Shown: piece by piece, positions 1 through 9,916 of the stretch
Layout: each line of letters starts with the position of its first letter
Numbering within the stretch: position 1 is the first letter of the stretch
Source of the DNA: Pseudomonadota bacterium
GTDB lineage: Bacteria; Pseudomonadota; Gammaproteobacteria; Burkholderiales; Ga0077523
Assembly: GCA_963205165.1 (NCBI GenBank)
Contig: CAUJJX010000190.1
Location: forward strand, 1-32,751
Reading direction: 5' to 3'
Length of the DNA: 32,751 bases
Notes under the pieces: generated by a model
What the model saw: only the letters and a program-made list of their open reading frames with translations
Told to the model about the DNA's origin: nothing
Databases searched by the model: none
Position numbers and translations under genes: made by a program

Positions 1-1
1 C

Positions 2-2869
2 TTCGAGACAGGCTCGAACCAGTTCGAGTGGGAACACCTCCGCGCCGACGGCGAGCAGTTCACGGCCCGCGTGCTGACGACCGCGATCCGTCAGGGCGGC
101 AAGGATCTCCTGCACGTCGTCTGGACCGACATCACGGCACAGAAGCAGGCCGAGGCCGAGCTGGCCGAGTACCGCCACGATCTCGAACGCAAGGTCGCGG
201 AGCGTACCGCCGAGGTGATCGCGGCGACCGAGTCGCTGCGCGTCGCCCAGGAGGAGCGGCAGGTGGTCTTCGACGCGGCGAGCGTCGGCATCGTGCTGAC
301 GCGCGACCGGGTCATCGTGCACTGCAACCGGACGATGGAACGCATGCTCGGCCGCGAGGCTGGCGAACTCACGGGGCAGCTCACGCGCATCTGGTATCGC
401 AGCGACGCCGAGTACGCCGCTGCCGGTGAGCGCATCTACGCCGACGTCTCGCGGCAGGGCCTCCACAGCGAGGAGGTCGAGCTGACCCGCAAGGACGGCA
501 GCACGTTCTGGGCGCGCCTGACGGTGCAGGCGTTCGATCGCGACCGACCGGAGCAGGGCGTCGCGGTCACCATCGAGGACAACACCGCCGAGCGCGCGGC
601 CATCGCCGAGATGGCGCGGGCGCGGGCACTGGCCGAGGACGCCGCCCGGACCAAGTCCGACTTCCTCGCCAACATGAGCCACGAGATCCGGACGCCGATG
701 AACGCCGTCATCGGGATGACGCACCTCGTGCTCAAGACCGCGCTCACGCCGCGGCAGCGCGAGTACGTCCGGAAGATCCAGTCGTCGAGCCAGATGCTGC
801 TGGGCATCCTGAACGACATCCTGGACTTCTCGAAGATCGACGCCGGCAAGCTCGTCGTGGAGCGCATCGATTTCGAGCTCGACCGCGTGCTCGACAACGT
901 CGCCGCGATGGTCGCCGAGCGCACGGCCGGCAAGGGGCTCGAGCTGATCATCGACGTCGCCGCCGACGTGCCGAACAACCTGATCGGCGATCCGCTGCGC
1001 ATCGGCCAGATCCTGACCAACTACGCGAACAACGCCGTGAAGTTCACGGAGCACGGCGAGATCGTGATCCGCGTCGAGGTCGAGGGACGCGAGGGCGACG
1101 ACCTGCGGCTGCGCTTCGTGGTGCGCGATACCGGAATCGGCATCGAAGCGGCGCAGCGCGAGCGCCTGTTCCGGAGCTTCGAGCAGGCGGACACGTCGAT
1201 CACCCGGAAGTACGGCGGCACGGGCCTCGGCCTCGTCATCTCGAAGCGGCTCGCTGAACTGATGGGCGGCGAGGTCGGCGTCGACAGCGTGCCGGGCGAT
1301 GGGTCCACGTTCTGGTTCACCGTCGCGCTCGGCACCGGCTGCGACGCCGGCGAACGCTTCCTGCCGCGGGCCGACCTGCGCGGGCGTCGCGTGCTCGTGG
1401 TGGACGACAACGAGCACGCGCGCGAGATCATCGGTGACCAGTTGCGCGCGATGACGTTCGTGGTCGCGACGGCGGCGTCCGGTGACGATGCGCTTGCGGA
1501 ACTGCTCCGTGCCGAGGCGGCGCGCGAGCCCCACGAGATCGTCTTCCTCGACTGGCACATGCCCGGGATGGACGGGCTCGAGACGGCCGCCGAGATCCGC
1601 CGGCTCGGGCTCCGGTCGTCGCCGCATCTGCTGATGGTCACGGCGTACGGCCGGGATGACCTCGTGGCGTCGGCGAGCCGGGTCGGCATCGAGGACGTCC
1701 TGACGAAGCCGGTGACGCCGTCGCAGCTCTTCGATGCGGCGATGCGGGTGCTCGGGGCCGACGAGTCCGCGCGACACCGGCCGCGGGCGGACGAATCCGG
1801 CGTGTCGCGCGACGTGTCGATGCTCGCGGGTGCCCGCGCGCTCCTCGTCGAGGACAACGATCTCAACCAGGAGGTCGCGACCGAGTTCCTCCACGAGGTC
1901 GGGCTCGAGGTCGACGTGGCCCCCGACGGCGCCGTCGCGCTCGAGAAGCTGAAGACGAACACGTACGACATCGTGCTGATGGACATGCAGATGCCCGTGA
2001 TGGACGGTCTCACGGCGGCCCGCGAGATCCGGAAGCTGCCCGGGCTGCGCGATCTCCCGATCGTGGCGATGACGGCCAACGTGATGGCCGCCGATCGTGA
2101 GCGCTGCATCGACGCCGGCATGAACGATCACATCGCGAAGCCCATCGATCCGGCGACGCTCGTCGCGAAGCTCGTGCAGTGGGTCCGGCCGCGGGTCGAG
2201 CGGTTGCCGGTCGCCACTATCGCCGCCGCCGGGCGGGACGCGGCACGGCAGCCGGTGTCGGCGCATGTGCTGGACGGCATCCCCGGGCTGGACGTGAAGC
2301 TCGGCCTGCATCTCGTGATGGATCGCGACGCGCTGTACCTCAGCATCATGGAGAAGTTCGTCGAGGGACAGGCCGACGCGCCTGCCCGCATCGGCGCTGC
2401 CATCGCCGCGGCCGACTGGCCGACGGCCGAGCGCGAGGCCCATACGCTCAAGGGCGTCAGCGCGCAGATCGGGGCGGGGGATCTGCGCGGGATGGCGGAG
2501 CAGCTCGAGCGTGCGATCCGCGGTCGTGAACCCGTGGCGCGGCTCGACGAGCTTCGTGCCGGCGTGGCGGCTGCCCTCGGGTCACTGATCGGCGCGATCG
2601 CGGAGCGGCTGCCGAAGGCGGCGCCGGTCGTGGCTGCGTCGTCGGTCGATCCGGCGGCGCTGCGCGAATTGTGCGTCCGCCTCGCCGGGCTGCTTCGCGA
2701 CGACGATTTCGCCAGCGGGAAGCTCCTCGGGGACAACGCGGCGATGCTGCGCGCGGCGTTCGGCGACCGTTACCGCGAGATCTCCGAGGCCGTGCGCCAG
2801 TACGACTTCGCGATCGCGCTCGATCGACTCGAGCGGGCGGCGGAGTCCCTCGGGATCGCGGTGCGCTGA
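2..2869 (+). CDS. Hybrid sensor histidine kinase/response regulator (PAS, HisKA, HATPase_c, two REC domains, C-terminal Hpt); 5' end truncated by window edge
   Basis: Frame open from base 2. FLANMSHEIRTPMNAVIGM (H box); GDPLRIGQILTNYANNAVKFT (N box); DTGIGIE and GGTGLGL (G boxes); VLVVDDN...FLDWHMPGMDG (REC1); ALLVEDN...VLMDMQMPVMDG (REC2); AHTLKGVSAQIGA (Hpt). Confidence 0.93.
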   Translation, partial: FETGSNQFEWEHLRADGEQFTARVLTTAIRQGGKDLLHVVWTDITAQKQAEAELAEYRHDLERKVAERTAEVIAATESLRVAQEERQVVFDAASVGIVLTRDRVIVHCNRTMERMLGREAGELTGQLTRIWYRSDAEYAAAGERIYADVSRQGLHSEEVELTRKDGSTFWARLTVQAFDRDRPEQGVAVTIEDNTAERAAIAEMARARALAEDAARTKSDFLANMSHEIRTPMNAVIGMTHLVLKTALTPRQREYVRKIQSSSQMLLGILNDILDFSKIDAGKLVVERIDFELDRVLDNVAAMVAERTAGKGLELIIDVAADVPNNLIGDPLRIGQILTNYANNAVKFTEHGEIVIRVEVEGREGDDLRLRFVVRDTGIGIEAAQRERLFRSFEQADTSITRKYGGTGLGLVISKRLAELMGGEVGVDSVPGDGSTFWFTVALGTGCDAGERFLPRADLRGRRVLVVDDNEHAREIIGDQLRAMTFVVATAASGDDALAELLRAEAAREPHEIVFLDWHMPGMDGLETAAEIRRLGLRSSPHLLMVTAYGRDDLVASASRVGIEDVLTKPVTPSQLFDAAMRVLGADESARHRPRADESGVSRDVSMLAGARALLVEDNDLNQEVATEFLHEVGLEVDVAPDGAVALEKLKTNTYDIVLMDMQMPVMDGLTAAREIRKLPGLRDLPIVAMTANVMAADRERCIDAGMNDHIAKPIDPATLVAKLVQWVRPRVERLPVATIAAAGRDAARQPVSAHVLDGIPGLDVKLGLHLVMDRDALYLSIMEKFVEGQADAPARIGAAIAAADWPTAEREAHTLKGVSAQIGAGDLRGMAEQLERAIRGREPVARLDELRAGVAAALGSLIGAIAERLPKAAPVVAASSVDPAALRELCVRLAGLLRDDDFASGKLLGDNAAMLRAAFGDRYREISEAVRQYDFAIALDRLERAAESLGIAVR

Positions 2870-2921
2870 TCCGGTGTGCCGCTGTGCCGGTGCGCCGGGC
2901 TTGCCGGGCGCGATCGGCGAT

Positions 2922-3932
<1,011 letters not shown>

Positions 3933-3947
3933 CGGGGCGGGGCGCGG

Positions 3948-4733
3948 TCAGCGGCCGGTGAAGTTGCCGGGGCGGCGTTCGAGGAAGGCGCGCATGCCTT
4001 CGGCAGCGTCTTCCGTGCGGAGCAGGCGCTGGAGTTCGGGCATGAGCTTCGGGATCTCGGCGCGTTCGCCTTCCGCGCGCGCGGTGCGCGACGACGCGAG
4101 CGTCGATGCGACGGCCTGCGGCGCCTGTCGGGCGATGGTCTCGGCGATCGCGAGGGCACATTCGAACTGCCGGCCGACCGGCGTGACTTCCTGGACGAGC
4201 CCGATGCGCAGCGCCTCGGTGGCGTCGAAGCCGTCACCGGTGAGCAGCCAGCGCATCGCGTTGCCCCAGCCGGCTTCCTGGACGAAGCGGATCGTCGCGC
4301 CGCCGATCGGGTAGATCCCGCGGTGCACCTCGATCTGCGCGAAGCGCGTGTCGGCCGCCGCGACGCGGATGTCGGCGGCGAGCAGCAGCTCGATCCCGAT
4401 GGTCATGCACCAGCCCTGCACCGCCATCACGAGCGGCTTCGAGAGGATGCGTCCGGCGTCGAGGCCGAGCGGGTCGATGCCGTCGTCGGGCAGGGGCGGG
4501 CGGCGGTTCGCGGCGAAATGCGGGGTCCACTGCGGGAGGTCGATACCGCCCGTGAAGTGGTCGCCGTGGGCGAAGAGCAGGCCGCATCGCAGCGCGGGGT
4601 CGCGGTCGAGTTCGCCGAGCGCGCGGGACAGTGCCTCGTACATCGGGACGTCGACGGCGTTGCGCTTCGCGACGCGATCGAGGCCCACGAGCAGGACGCC
4701 GCCGCGCCGTTCGAGGGTGACGGTGCCGTTCAT
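3948..4733 (-). CDS. Crotonase / enoyl-CoA hydratase-isomerase family protein
   Basis: MNGTVTLERRGGVLLVGLDRVAKRNAVDVPMYEAL, oxyanion-hole GDHFTGGIDL, IEVHRGIYPIGGATIRF, LLTGDGFDATEALRIGLVQEV, C-terminal EGMRAFLERRPGNFTGR. ATG start at 4733. Confidence 0.9.
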   Translation of the reverse strand: MNGTVTLERRGGVLLVGLDRVAKRNAVDVPMYEALSRALGELDRDPALRCGLLFAHGDHFTGGIDLPQWTPHFAANRRPPLPDDGIDPLGLDAGRILSKPLVMAVQGWCMTIGIELLLAADIRVAAADTRFAQIEVHRGIYPIGGATIRFVQEAGWGNAMRWLLTGDGFDATEALRIGLVQEVTPVGRQFECALAIAETIARQAPQAVASTLASSRTARAEGERAEIPKLMPELQRLLRTEDAAEGMRAFLERRPGNFTGR

Positions 4734-4756
4734 CGTTGGTGCTTCCTTGGAGGAGT

Positions 4757-5491
4757 TCAGGTGTCGGTGTCCGGGAGCCGTTGCCAGGCGCCGCCGATCA
4801 GGCCCTCGATCGGACGGAAGTTCACCTTGTAGGCCATCTTGCGGCTCTCGGCGATCCAGTAGCCGAGGTACAGATGCGGCAGGTCGAGCTGCCGGCAGAG
4901 CTCGATCTGCCAGAGCACGTTGTACGTGCCGAAGCTGGCGTTCTCGAGTTCCGGATCGAAGAAGGTGTAGACGGACGACAGGCCGTCGTTCAACCGGTCG
5001 ACGATGCTGACCATGCGCAGTGCGCCGTCCTCGCGGAACTCGACGAGGTTCGAGTTCACGTTGCTCTGGAGCAGGAAGTGGCGGTACTGCTCGCGGGAGT
5101 CCTGGTCCATGCCGCCGCCGAAATGGCGTGCCGACTGGTAGGCGAGATAGAGCGCGTAGTGCTCGGAGTGGTACTCGAGCTTCAGGATCCGGGTCTCGAG
5201 GTTCGCGTGGCGCTGGCGCGCACGGCGTTGCGAGCGGGTCGGCTGGAACTCGTTCACGAGGATGCGCACCGGGACGCACGCGCGGCAGCTGTCGCAGTAG
5301 GGGCGGTACGTGAACGCGCCGCTGCGCCGGAAGCCGGCACGGACGAGTTCGCTGTAGACGTGGGAATCGATCGCGTGGCTCGGCGTCGCGACCTGCGAGC
5401 GTGCGAGGCGGTCCGCGAGGTAGCTGCACGGGTACGGTGCCGTCGCGTAGAACTGCAGCACCGAGAAGGGCAGGTCGTTCAGCTGGGTCAT
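4757..5491 (-). CDS. bpt: Aspartate/glutamate leucyltransferase (Bpt; arginyl-tRNA-protein transferase family)
   Basis: [48 protein letters not shown] (ATE N-terminal Cys motif), [24 protein letters not shown]. Confidence 0.95.
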   Translation of the reverse strand: MTQLNDLPFSVLQFYATAPYPCSYLADRLARSQVATPSHAIDSHVYSELVRAGFRRSGAFTYRPYCDSCRACVPVRILVNEFQPTRSQRRARQRHANLETRILKLEYHSEHYALYLAYQSARHFGGGMDQDSREQYRHFLLQSNVNSNLVEFREDGALRMVSIVDRLNDGLSSVYTFFDPELENASFGTYNVLWQIELCRQLDLPHLYLGYWIAESRKMAYKVNFRPIEGLIGGAWQRLPDTDT

Positions 5492-6195
5492 GGCGTTGCC
5501 TCGGGGACCGCGGCGAGCGCGTGCCAGCGCTGCGGTTCGGGCCCGGAGTTTACCAACTCCGCGATGCGCTTCGAGAACTCCGCCCGCGGGATTTCGCGGG
5601 CGCCGAGCGACGCGAGATGCGACGTCGCCATCTGGCAGTCGATCATCGGGAAGCCGAGTGCGGCGACGTGCGCGACGAGGTGCGCGACCGCGATCTTCGA
5701 GGCGTCGCGGACCCGTGTGAACATCGATTCGCCGTAGAACATCCGGCCGATCGCGACCCCGTACAGGCCGCCGGCGAGTTCGCCGTCGATCCAGGTCTCG
5801 ATGCTGTGCGCGTGGCCGGCCTCGTGGAGCCGGACGTAGGCGTCGATCATCGCGTCGGAGATCCAGGTGCCGCCGTGGGCATCGCGCGGCGCGGCGCAGG
5901 CCTGCATCACGTCACGGAATGCGGTGTCGACGCGCACCTCGTACGGCCGGTTGCGCAGCGTCTTCGCGAACGAGCGCGTGATCCGGAACTCGTCGGTGAA
6001 CAGCACCATCCGCGGATCGGGGCTCCACCAGAGCAGCGGTTCCCCCGGCGAGAACCACGGGAAGATGCCGTGCCGGTAGGCGTCGATGAGGCGTCCGGTC
6101 GAGAGGTCGGCGCCGGCCGCGAGGAGGCCGTTCGGATCGCGCAGCGCGCGGGACACCGGCGGGAAGGGATCGCGCCGGCCCAGCCAGGGAATCAA
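5488..6195 (-). CDS. aat: Leucyl/phenylalanyl-tRNA-protein transferase
   Basis: [93 protein letters not shown]. Overlaps bpt by 4 nt. Confidence 0.97.
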   Translation of the reverse strand: MIPWLGRRDPFPPVSRALRDPNGLLAAGADLSTGRLIDAYRHGIFPWFSPGEPLLWWSPDPRMVLFTDEFRITRSFAKTLRNRPYEVRVDTAFRDVMQACAAPRDAHGGTWISDAMIDAYVRLHEAGHAHSIETWIDGELAGGLYGVAIGRMFYGESMFTRVRDASKIAVAHLVAHVAALGFPMIDCQMATSHLASLGAREIPRAEFSKRIAELVNSGPEPQRWHALAAVPEATP

Positions 6196-6217
6196 GCGGA
6201 CCCGCGTCTGCGCGCCG

Positions 6218-6748
6218 TCATGGACCCTTGCTGATCAGGCCGCAGGCGATGCGGTTGCTCGCATTGCCGGCCGGCTGCGACTGGAGGTCGTCGGGGGCGG
6301 CGTGGACGACGAGGGCGCGACCGATGATGCTGGCAGCGTCGACACCGAGCGAGAGGCCCTCGACCTCGATGCTGAACTCGGCGACGCCCTCGCTGTTCGC
6401 GATGATGTTGCCGAGATCGCCTGCGTGGCGCGGGGTGCTGTGCGGGCCGGCGTGCGGAGCGCCCGCCGGATTGAAGTGGCCACCGGCGCTGGAGGCGTCG
6501 GGTGCCGTGCAGTTGCCTTTCTCGTGGACGTGGAAGCCGTGCGCGCCCGGTGCGAGGCCGGCGATGCGGCCGGCGATGACGACCGCCCGACCCTTGCGCG
6601 TGAAGGTCACGGTGCCGCGCGCCTCGTGATCGCGCGTGGGCAGGACGGTGGCCGTGGCCCCCGGCGCCTTCGCGACGATCTTCTGCACCGGCACGCAGGC
6701 CGGCAATGCCACAGCCGAGCAGGCGAGTGCGAGAAGCAGCGTTTTCAT
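6218..6748 (-). CDS. sodC: Superoxide dismutase [Cu-Zn], exported, probable lipoprotein
   Basis: [18 protein letters not shown] signal/lipobox-like N terminus; [50 protein letters not shown]. Confidence 0.93.
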   Translation of the reverse strand: MKTLLLALACSAVALPACVPVQKIVAKAPGATATVLPTRDHEARGTVTFTRKGRAVVIAGRIAGLAPGAHGFHVHEKGNCTAPDASSAGGHFNPAGAPHAGPHSTPRHAGDLGNIIANSEGVAEFSIEVEGLSLGVDAASIIGRALVVHAAPDDLQSQPAGNASNRIACGLISKGP

Positions 6749-6920
6749 CGAGACCCCATTTAGGCAGGTGTCGCGCTTGTCGAATTCGCTCGATCACCCG
6801 TGCGGTTTTTTAGCATCGGCCCCCCACCCTGTCAAACGCGGTTTCTGTCACGGCCGCGGCTCGCGGGCCGACGGTGTCACGCGCATAATCCGCCGGGTCT
6901 CCAACGCCTCCGCATGCCCA

Positions 6921-8099
6921 GTGAACGACAGCGTCAAGGCGATCGATCCACGCGAACTCGAAGCAGCGTTCTCCCTCTTCAACGAGGCGTCGACGCAGCT
7001 CGCGACGGCGTACCACGACCTGCAGGCACGGGTCGACCGGCTCGCCGCCGAACTCGCGGTCGCGAACGGCGAACTCAAGCGGCAGTACCTCGAGAAGGAA
7101 GCGTTGTCCGAACGCCTGCGGCTGCTGCTCGACGCGCTGCCCGGCGGCGTCGTCGTGGTGGACGGCGATGCGCGGGTCGTCGAGGCGAATCCGGCAGCGC
7201 GCGCCTGGCTCGGCGAGGATCTCGTCGGGCGACCGTGGCCGGAGATCGCGTCCGGCCGGTTGTCGACGGGGCCGGGCACGGCCGAATGGTCGGTGCCGTC
7301 GGCCGATGGTACGCGCCGGCTGACGCTGTCCGAAAGCCGGTTCGACGCGTCGGGCGGCCGGATCCTGTTGCTCAACGACGTGACCGAGGCCGTGCGCCTG
7401 CAGCAGCAGCTCGAGCATCACAAGCGGCTGTCCGCGATGGGCGAGATGGCGGCGGGGCTCGCGCACCAGCTGCGCACGCCGCTCGCGACAGCACTGCTGC
7501 ATGCGGCCAACCTCTCGCGTCCCGATCTGGAAGAGGCCGATCGCGTGCGCTTCAGCGAGCGCGTGCGCGAACGCCTGAAGCACCTCGAACGGATGATCCA
7601 GGACATGCTGATGTTCGTGCGCGGCCAGCGCGGCGGCGAGGACGAGGTCTTTCCGCTGGAGCCTGTCCTGCGCGACGTCGTGCAGATCATCGAGCCGCAG
7701 ATGGCCGGCCGGTCGCTCGAATTCACGTGGCAGCCGCCCGAGGGCGAGGTCCGGCTGCGTGGCGGACGCAAGGCGCTGACCGGCGTCCTGCTCAACCTTC
7801 TGGAGAACGCAATGCAGGCAACGGAGGCGGGCGGATCGATCTCGCTCGTCGCGGAACGGGTCCCGGGTGCCGTGAATGTGCGGGTGCGCGACACCGGTCG
7901 CGGCATCGATCCGGAGATCCGGCAGCGGCTGTTCGAACCTTTCTTCACGACCCGCCAGGAGGGCACGGGCCTCGGGCTCGCGATCGTGCGTGGTGTCGTC
8001 GAGTCCCACGGGGGCGAGGTGGCCGTCGAGTCTGCACCGGGCGCGGGCAGTACCTTCACGCTGCGTCTGCCGCTCGTGGCCGACGCGGTGGCCGCGTGA
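6921..8099 (+). CDS. flrB: Flagellar sensor histidine kinase FlrB/FleS
   Basis: GTG start. PAS-like region LRLLLDALPGGVVVVDGDARVVEANPAARAWLG; H box MGEMAAGLAHQLRTPLATAL; GTGLGLAIVRGVVESHGGEV. Followed by an NtrC-type regulator and fliE. No transmembrane segment apparent. Confidence 0.88.
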   Translation: MNDSVKAIDPRELEAAFSLFNEASTQLATAYHDLQARVDRLAAELAVANGELKRQYLEKEALSERLRLLLDALPGGVVVVDGDARVVEANPAARAWLGEDLVGRPWPEIASGRLSTGPGTAEWSVPSADGTRRLTLSESRFDASGGRILLLNDVTEAVRLQQQLEHHKRLSAMGEMAAGLAHQLRTPLATALLHAANLSRPDLEEADRVRFSERVRERLKHLERMIQDMLMFVRGQRGGEDEVFPLEPVLRDVVQIIEPQMAGRSLEFTWQPPEGEVRLRGGRKALTGVLLNLLENAMQATEAGGSISLVAERVPGAVNVRVRDTGRGIDPEIRQRLFEPFFTTRQEGTGLGLAIVRGVVESHGGEVAVESAPGAGSTFTLRLPLVADAVAA

Positions 8100-8106
8100 G
8101 GTCGCG

Positions 8107-9501
8107 ATGAGTGCGCGCCCCCTGCCCATCCTGATCGCGGAAGACGACGCGGCGCTGCGCGAGGCGATCGTCGACACGCTGCGGCTCGCGCGCTACCAGG
8201 TCATCGAGGCGATCGACGGCGAGAGCGCGCTCGACGCGCTCGAGAAGCACCGCGTCGGCATGATCGTGAGCGACGTCCAGATGAAGCCGATGGACGGTCA
8301 CGCGCTGCTTGCCGAGGTGAAGCGGCGCCAGCCGTACATGCCCGTGCTGCTGATGACGGCCTACGGGATGGTCGATCGCGCAGTCGAGGCGATGCGATCG
8401 GGCGCCTGCGACTACATCACGAAGCCGTTCGAGCCCGAGGTGCTGCTCGCGCTGATCGTCCGGCACATGCTGCCCGCCTCGTGGGGCGACGACGACCTGA
8501 TGGTCGCGGAAGACCCGGCGACCCGCGAGGTGCTCGAGCTCGCCCGGCGCGTCGCGGCCACCGATGCGACCGTGCTGATCACCGGCGAGAGCGGCACCGG
8601 CAAGGAAGTCATTGCGCTCGCGATCCACCGGCTGTCGCCGCGGGCGCAGAAGCCGTTCGTCGCGATCAACTGCGCGGCGATCCCGGACAACCTGCTCGAG
8701 TCCACGCTGTTCGGCTACGAGAAGGGCGCGTTCACCGGCGCGATGGCCGCGACGCCCGGCAAGTTCGAGCAGGCCGACGGCGGGACGCTCCTGCTGGACG
8801 AAATTTCCGAGATGCCGCTCGCACTCCAGGCGAAGCTGCTGCGGGTGCTCCAGGAGCGCGAGGTCGAACGCGTCGGCGGCCGCAAGCCCGTGCCGGTCGA
8901 CATCCGGGTGCTCGCCACATCGAACCGCGACATGGCGTCCGAGGCGAAGGCGGGGCGGTTCCGCGAAGACCTCTACTACCGGCTGAACGTGTTTCCGCTG
9001 CACAACCTTCCGTTGCGTGAGCGCCGGGGTGACATCGTGCCGCTCGCGAAGCGGATCCTGGCGCGCGGAATCACCGGCGGCCACACCGCGTACACCCTCG
9101 CGCCGGAGGCCCAGGCTTCGTTGACCACCTATGACTGGCCCGGTAACATCCGCGAGCTTGAAAATGTCATGCAGCGCGCCATGATCCTCACGACGGGAAC
9201 GGTCATCGAACCCCGTCAGCTGGCCCTGCCGCGCAGGGAAATCGAAGTGCGCGCTGCGCCGGTGAACGGCGCGGGCGTGGCGGCACCAGCGGCAATGCCC
9301 ACGGATATTCGCAGTCTCGAACGCAGGCACATCCTCGATACGCTTGCAGCATGCGGGGGAGTGCGACGGGCCGCAGCGGAAGTGCTCGGCATGGCGGAGC
9401 GCACGTTGCGCCACAAGCTCCTGCAGTACCGCCAGGAAGGGTTCGCGATACCCTCGGGCGGCGGACAGGACGAACCGGATCATTCGGGTGGTATCGAGTG
9501 A
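8107..9501 (+). CDS. flrC: Sigma-54-dependent flagellar response regulator FlrC/FleR
   Basis: REC domain (VSDVQMKPMDG), Walker A GESGTGKE, YEKGAFTGA (GAFTGA motif), DGGTLLLDEISEMP, Fis-type HTH at C terminus (RRAAAEVLGMAERTLRHKLLQY). Confidence 0.94.
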   Translation: MSARPLPILIAEDDAALREAIVDTLRLARYQVIEAIDGESALDALEKHRVGMIVSDVQMKPMDGHALLAEVKRRQPYMPVLLMTAYGMVDRAVEAMRSGACDYITKPFEPEVLLALIVRHMLPASWGDDDLMVAEDPATREVLELARRVAATDATVLITGESGTGKEVIALAIHRLSPRAQKPFVAINCAAIPDNLLESTLFGYEKGAFTGAMAATPGKFEQADGGTLLLDEISEMPLALQAKLLRVLQEREVERVGGRKPVPVDIRVLATSNRDMASEAKAGRFREDLYYRLNVFPLHNLPLRERRGDIVPLAKRILARGITGGHTAYTLAPEAQASLTTYDWPGNIRELENVMQRAMILTTGTVIEPRQLALPRREIEVRAAPVNGAGVAAPAAMPTDIRSLERRHILDTLAACGGVRRAAAEVLGMAERTLRHKLLQYRQEGFAIPSGGGQDEPDHSGGIE

Positions 9502-9503
9502 CA

Positions 9504-9519
9504 CGGCATGCGGTTTGCA
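9504..9519 (+). promoter_or_regulatory. Candidate sigma-54 (-24/-12) promoter for fliE
   Basis: CGGCATGCGGTTTGCA against TGGCACG-N4-TTGCA: GG-N10-GC spacing is exact. Sits just after the flrC stop codon and 63 nt upstream of the fliE ATG. Confidence 0.65.
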
Positions 9520-9582
9520 ATGTCGGTGCGAACCAGCGAGACGCATCCACGTCGGAGAGCGGGCGCAAGCTTCCATAGCTAC

Positions 9583-9900
9583 ATGAACACACAAGGCATC
9601 GACCAACTTCTCGGGGAATTGCGGCAGGCCGCGGCCAAGGCTTCGGGCCAGGAGCCGGCAGCTTCTTCCGCCGGGGCGGCAAATTTTGCCGACCTCCTCC
9701 AGGCTTCGATCGGCCAGGTGAACGCTGCCCAGCAGGAAGGGCAGGCGATGCAGCAGGCCTTCGATGCCAACGACCCGAACGTGAATCTCCAGGACGTCAT
9801 GGTCCAGCTGCAGAAGGCGAGTCTGTCCTTCCAGACCATGGTGCAGGTCCGCAACCGCCTCGTCTCCGCGTACCAGGAAGTCATGAGCATGCAAGTCTGA
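9583..9900 (+). CDS. fliE: Flagellar hook-basal body complex protein FliE
   Basis: MNTQGIDQLLGELRQ...FADLLQASIGQVN...VNLQDVMVQLQKASLSFQTMVQVRNRLVSAYQEVMSMQV. Confidence 0.96.
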   Translation: MNTQGIDQLLGELRQAAAKASGQEPAASSAGAANFADLLQASIGQVNAAQQEGQAMQQAFDANDPNVNLQDVMVQLQKASLSFQTMVQVRNRLVSAYQEVMSMQV

Positions 9901-9916
9901 GCGACTGGCAGCGCTC

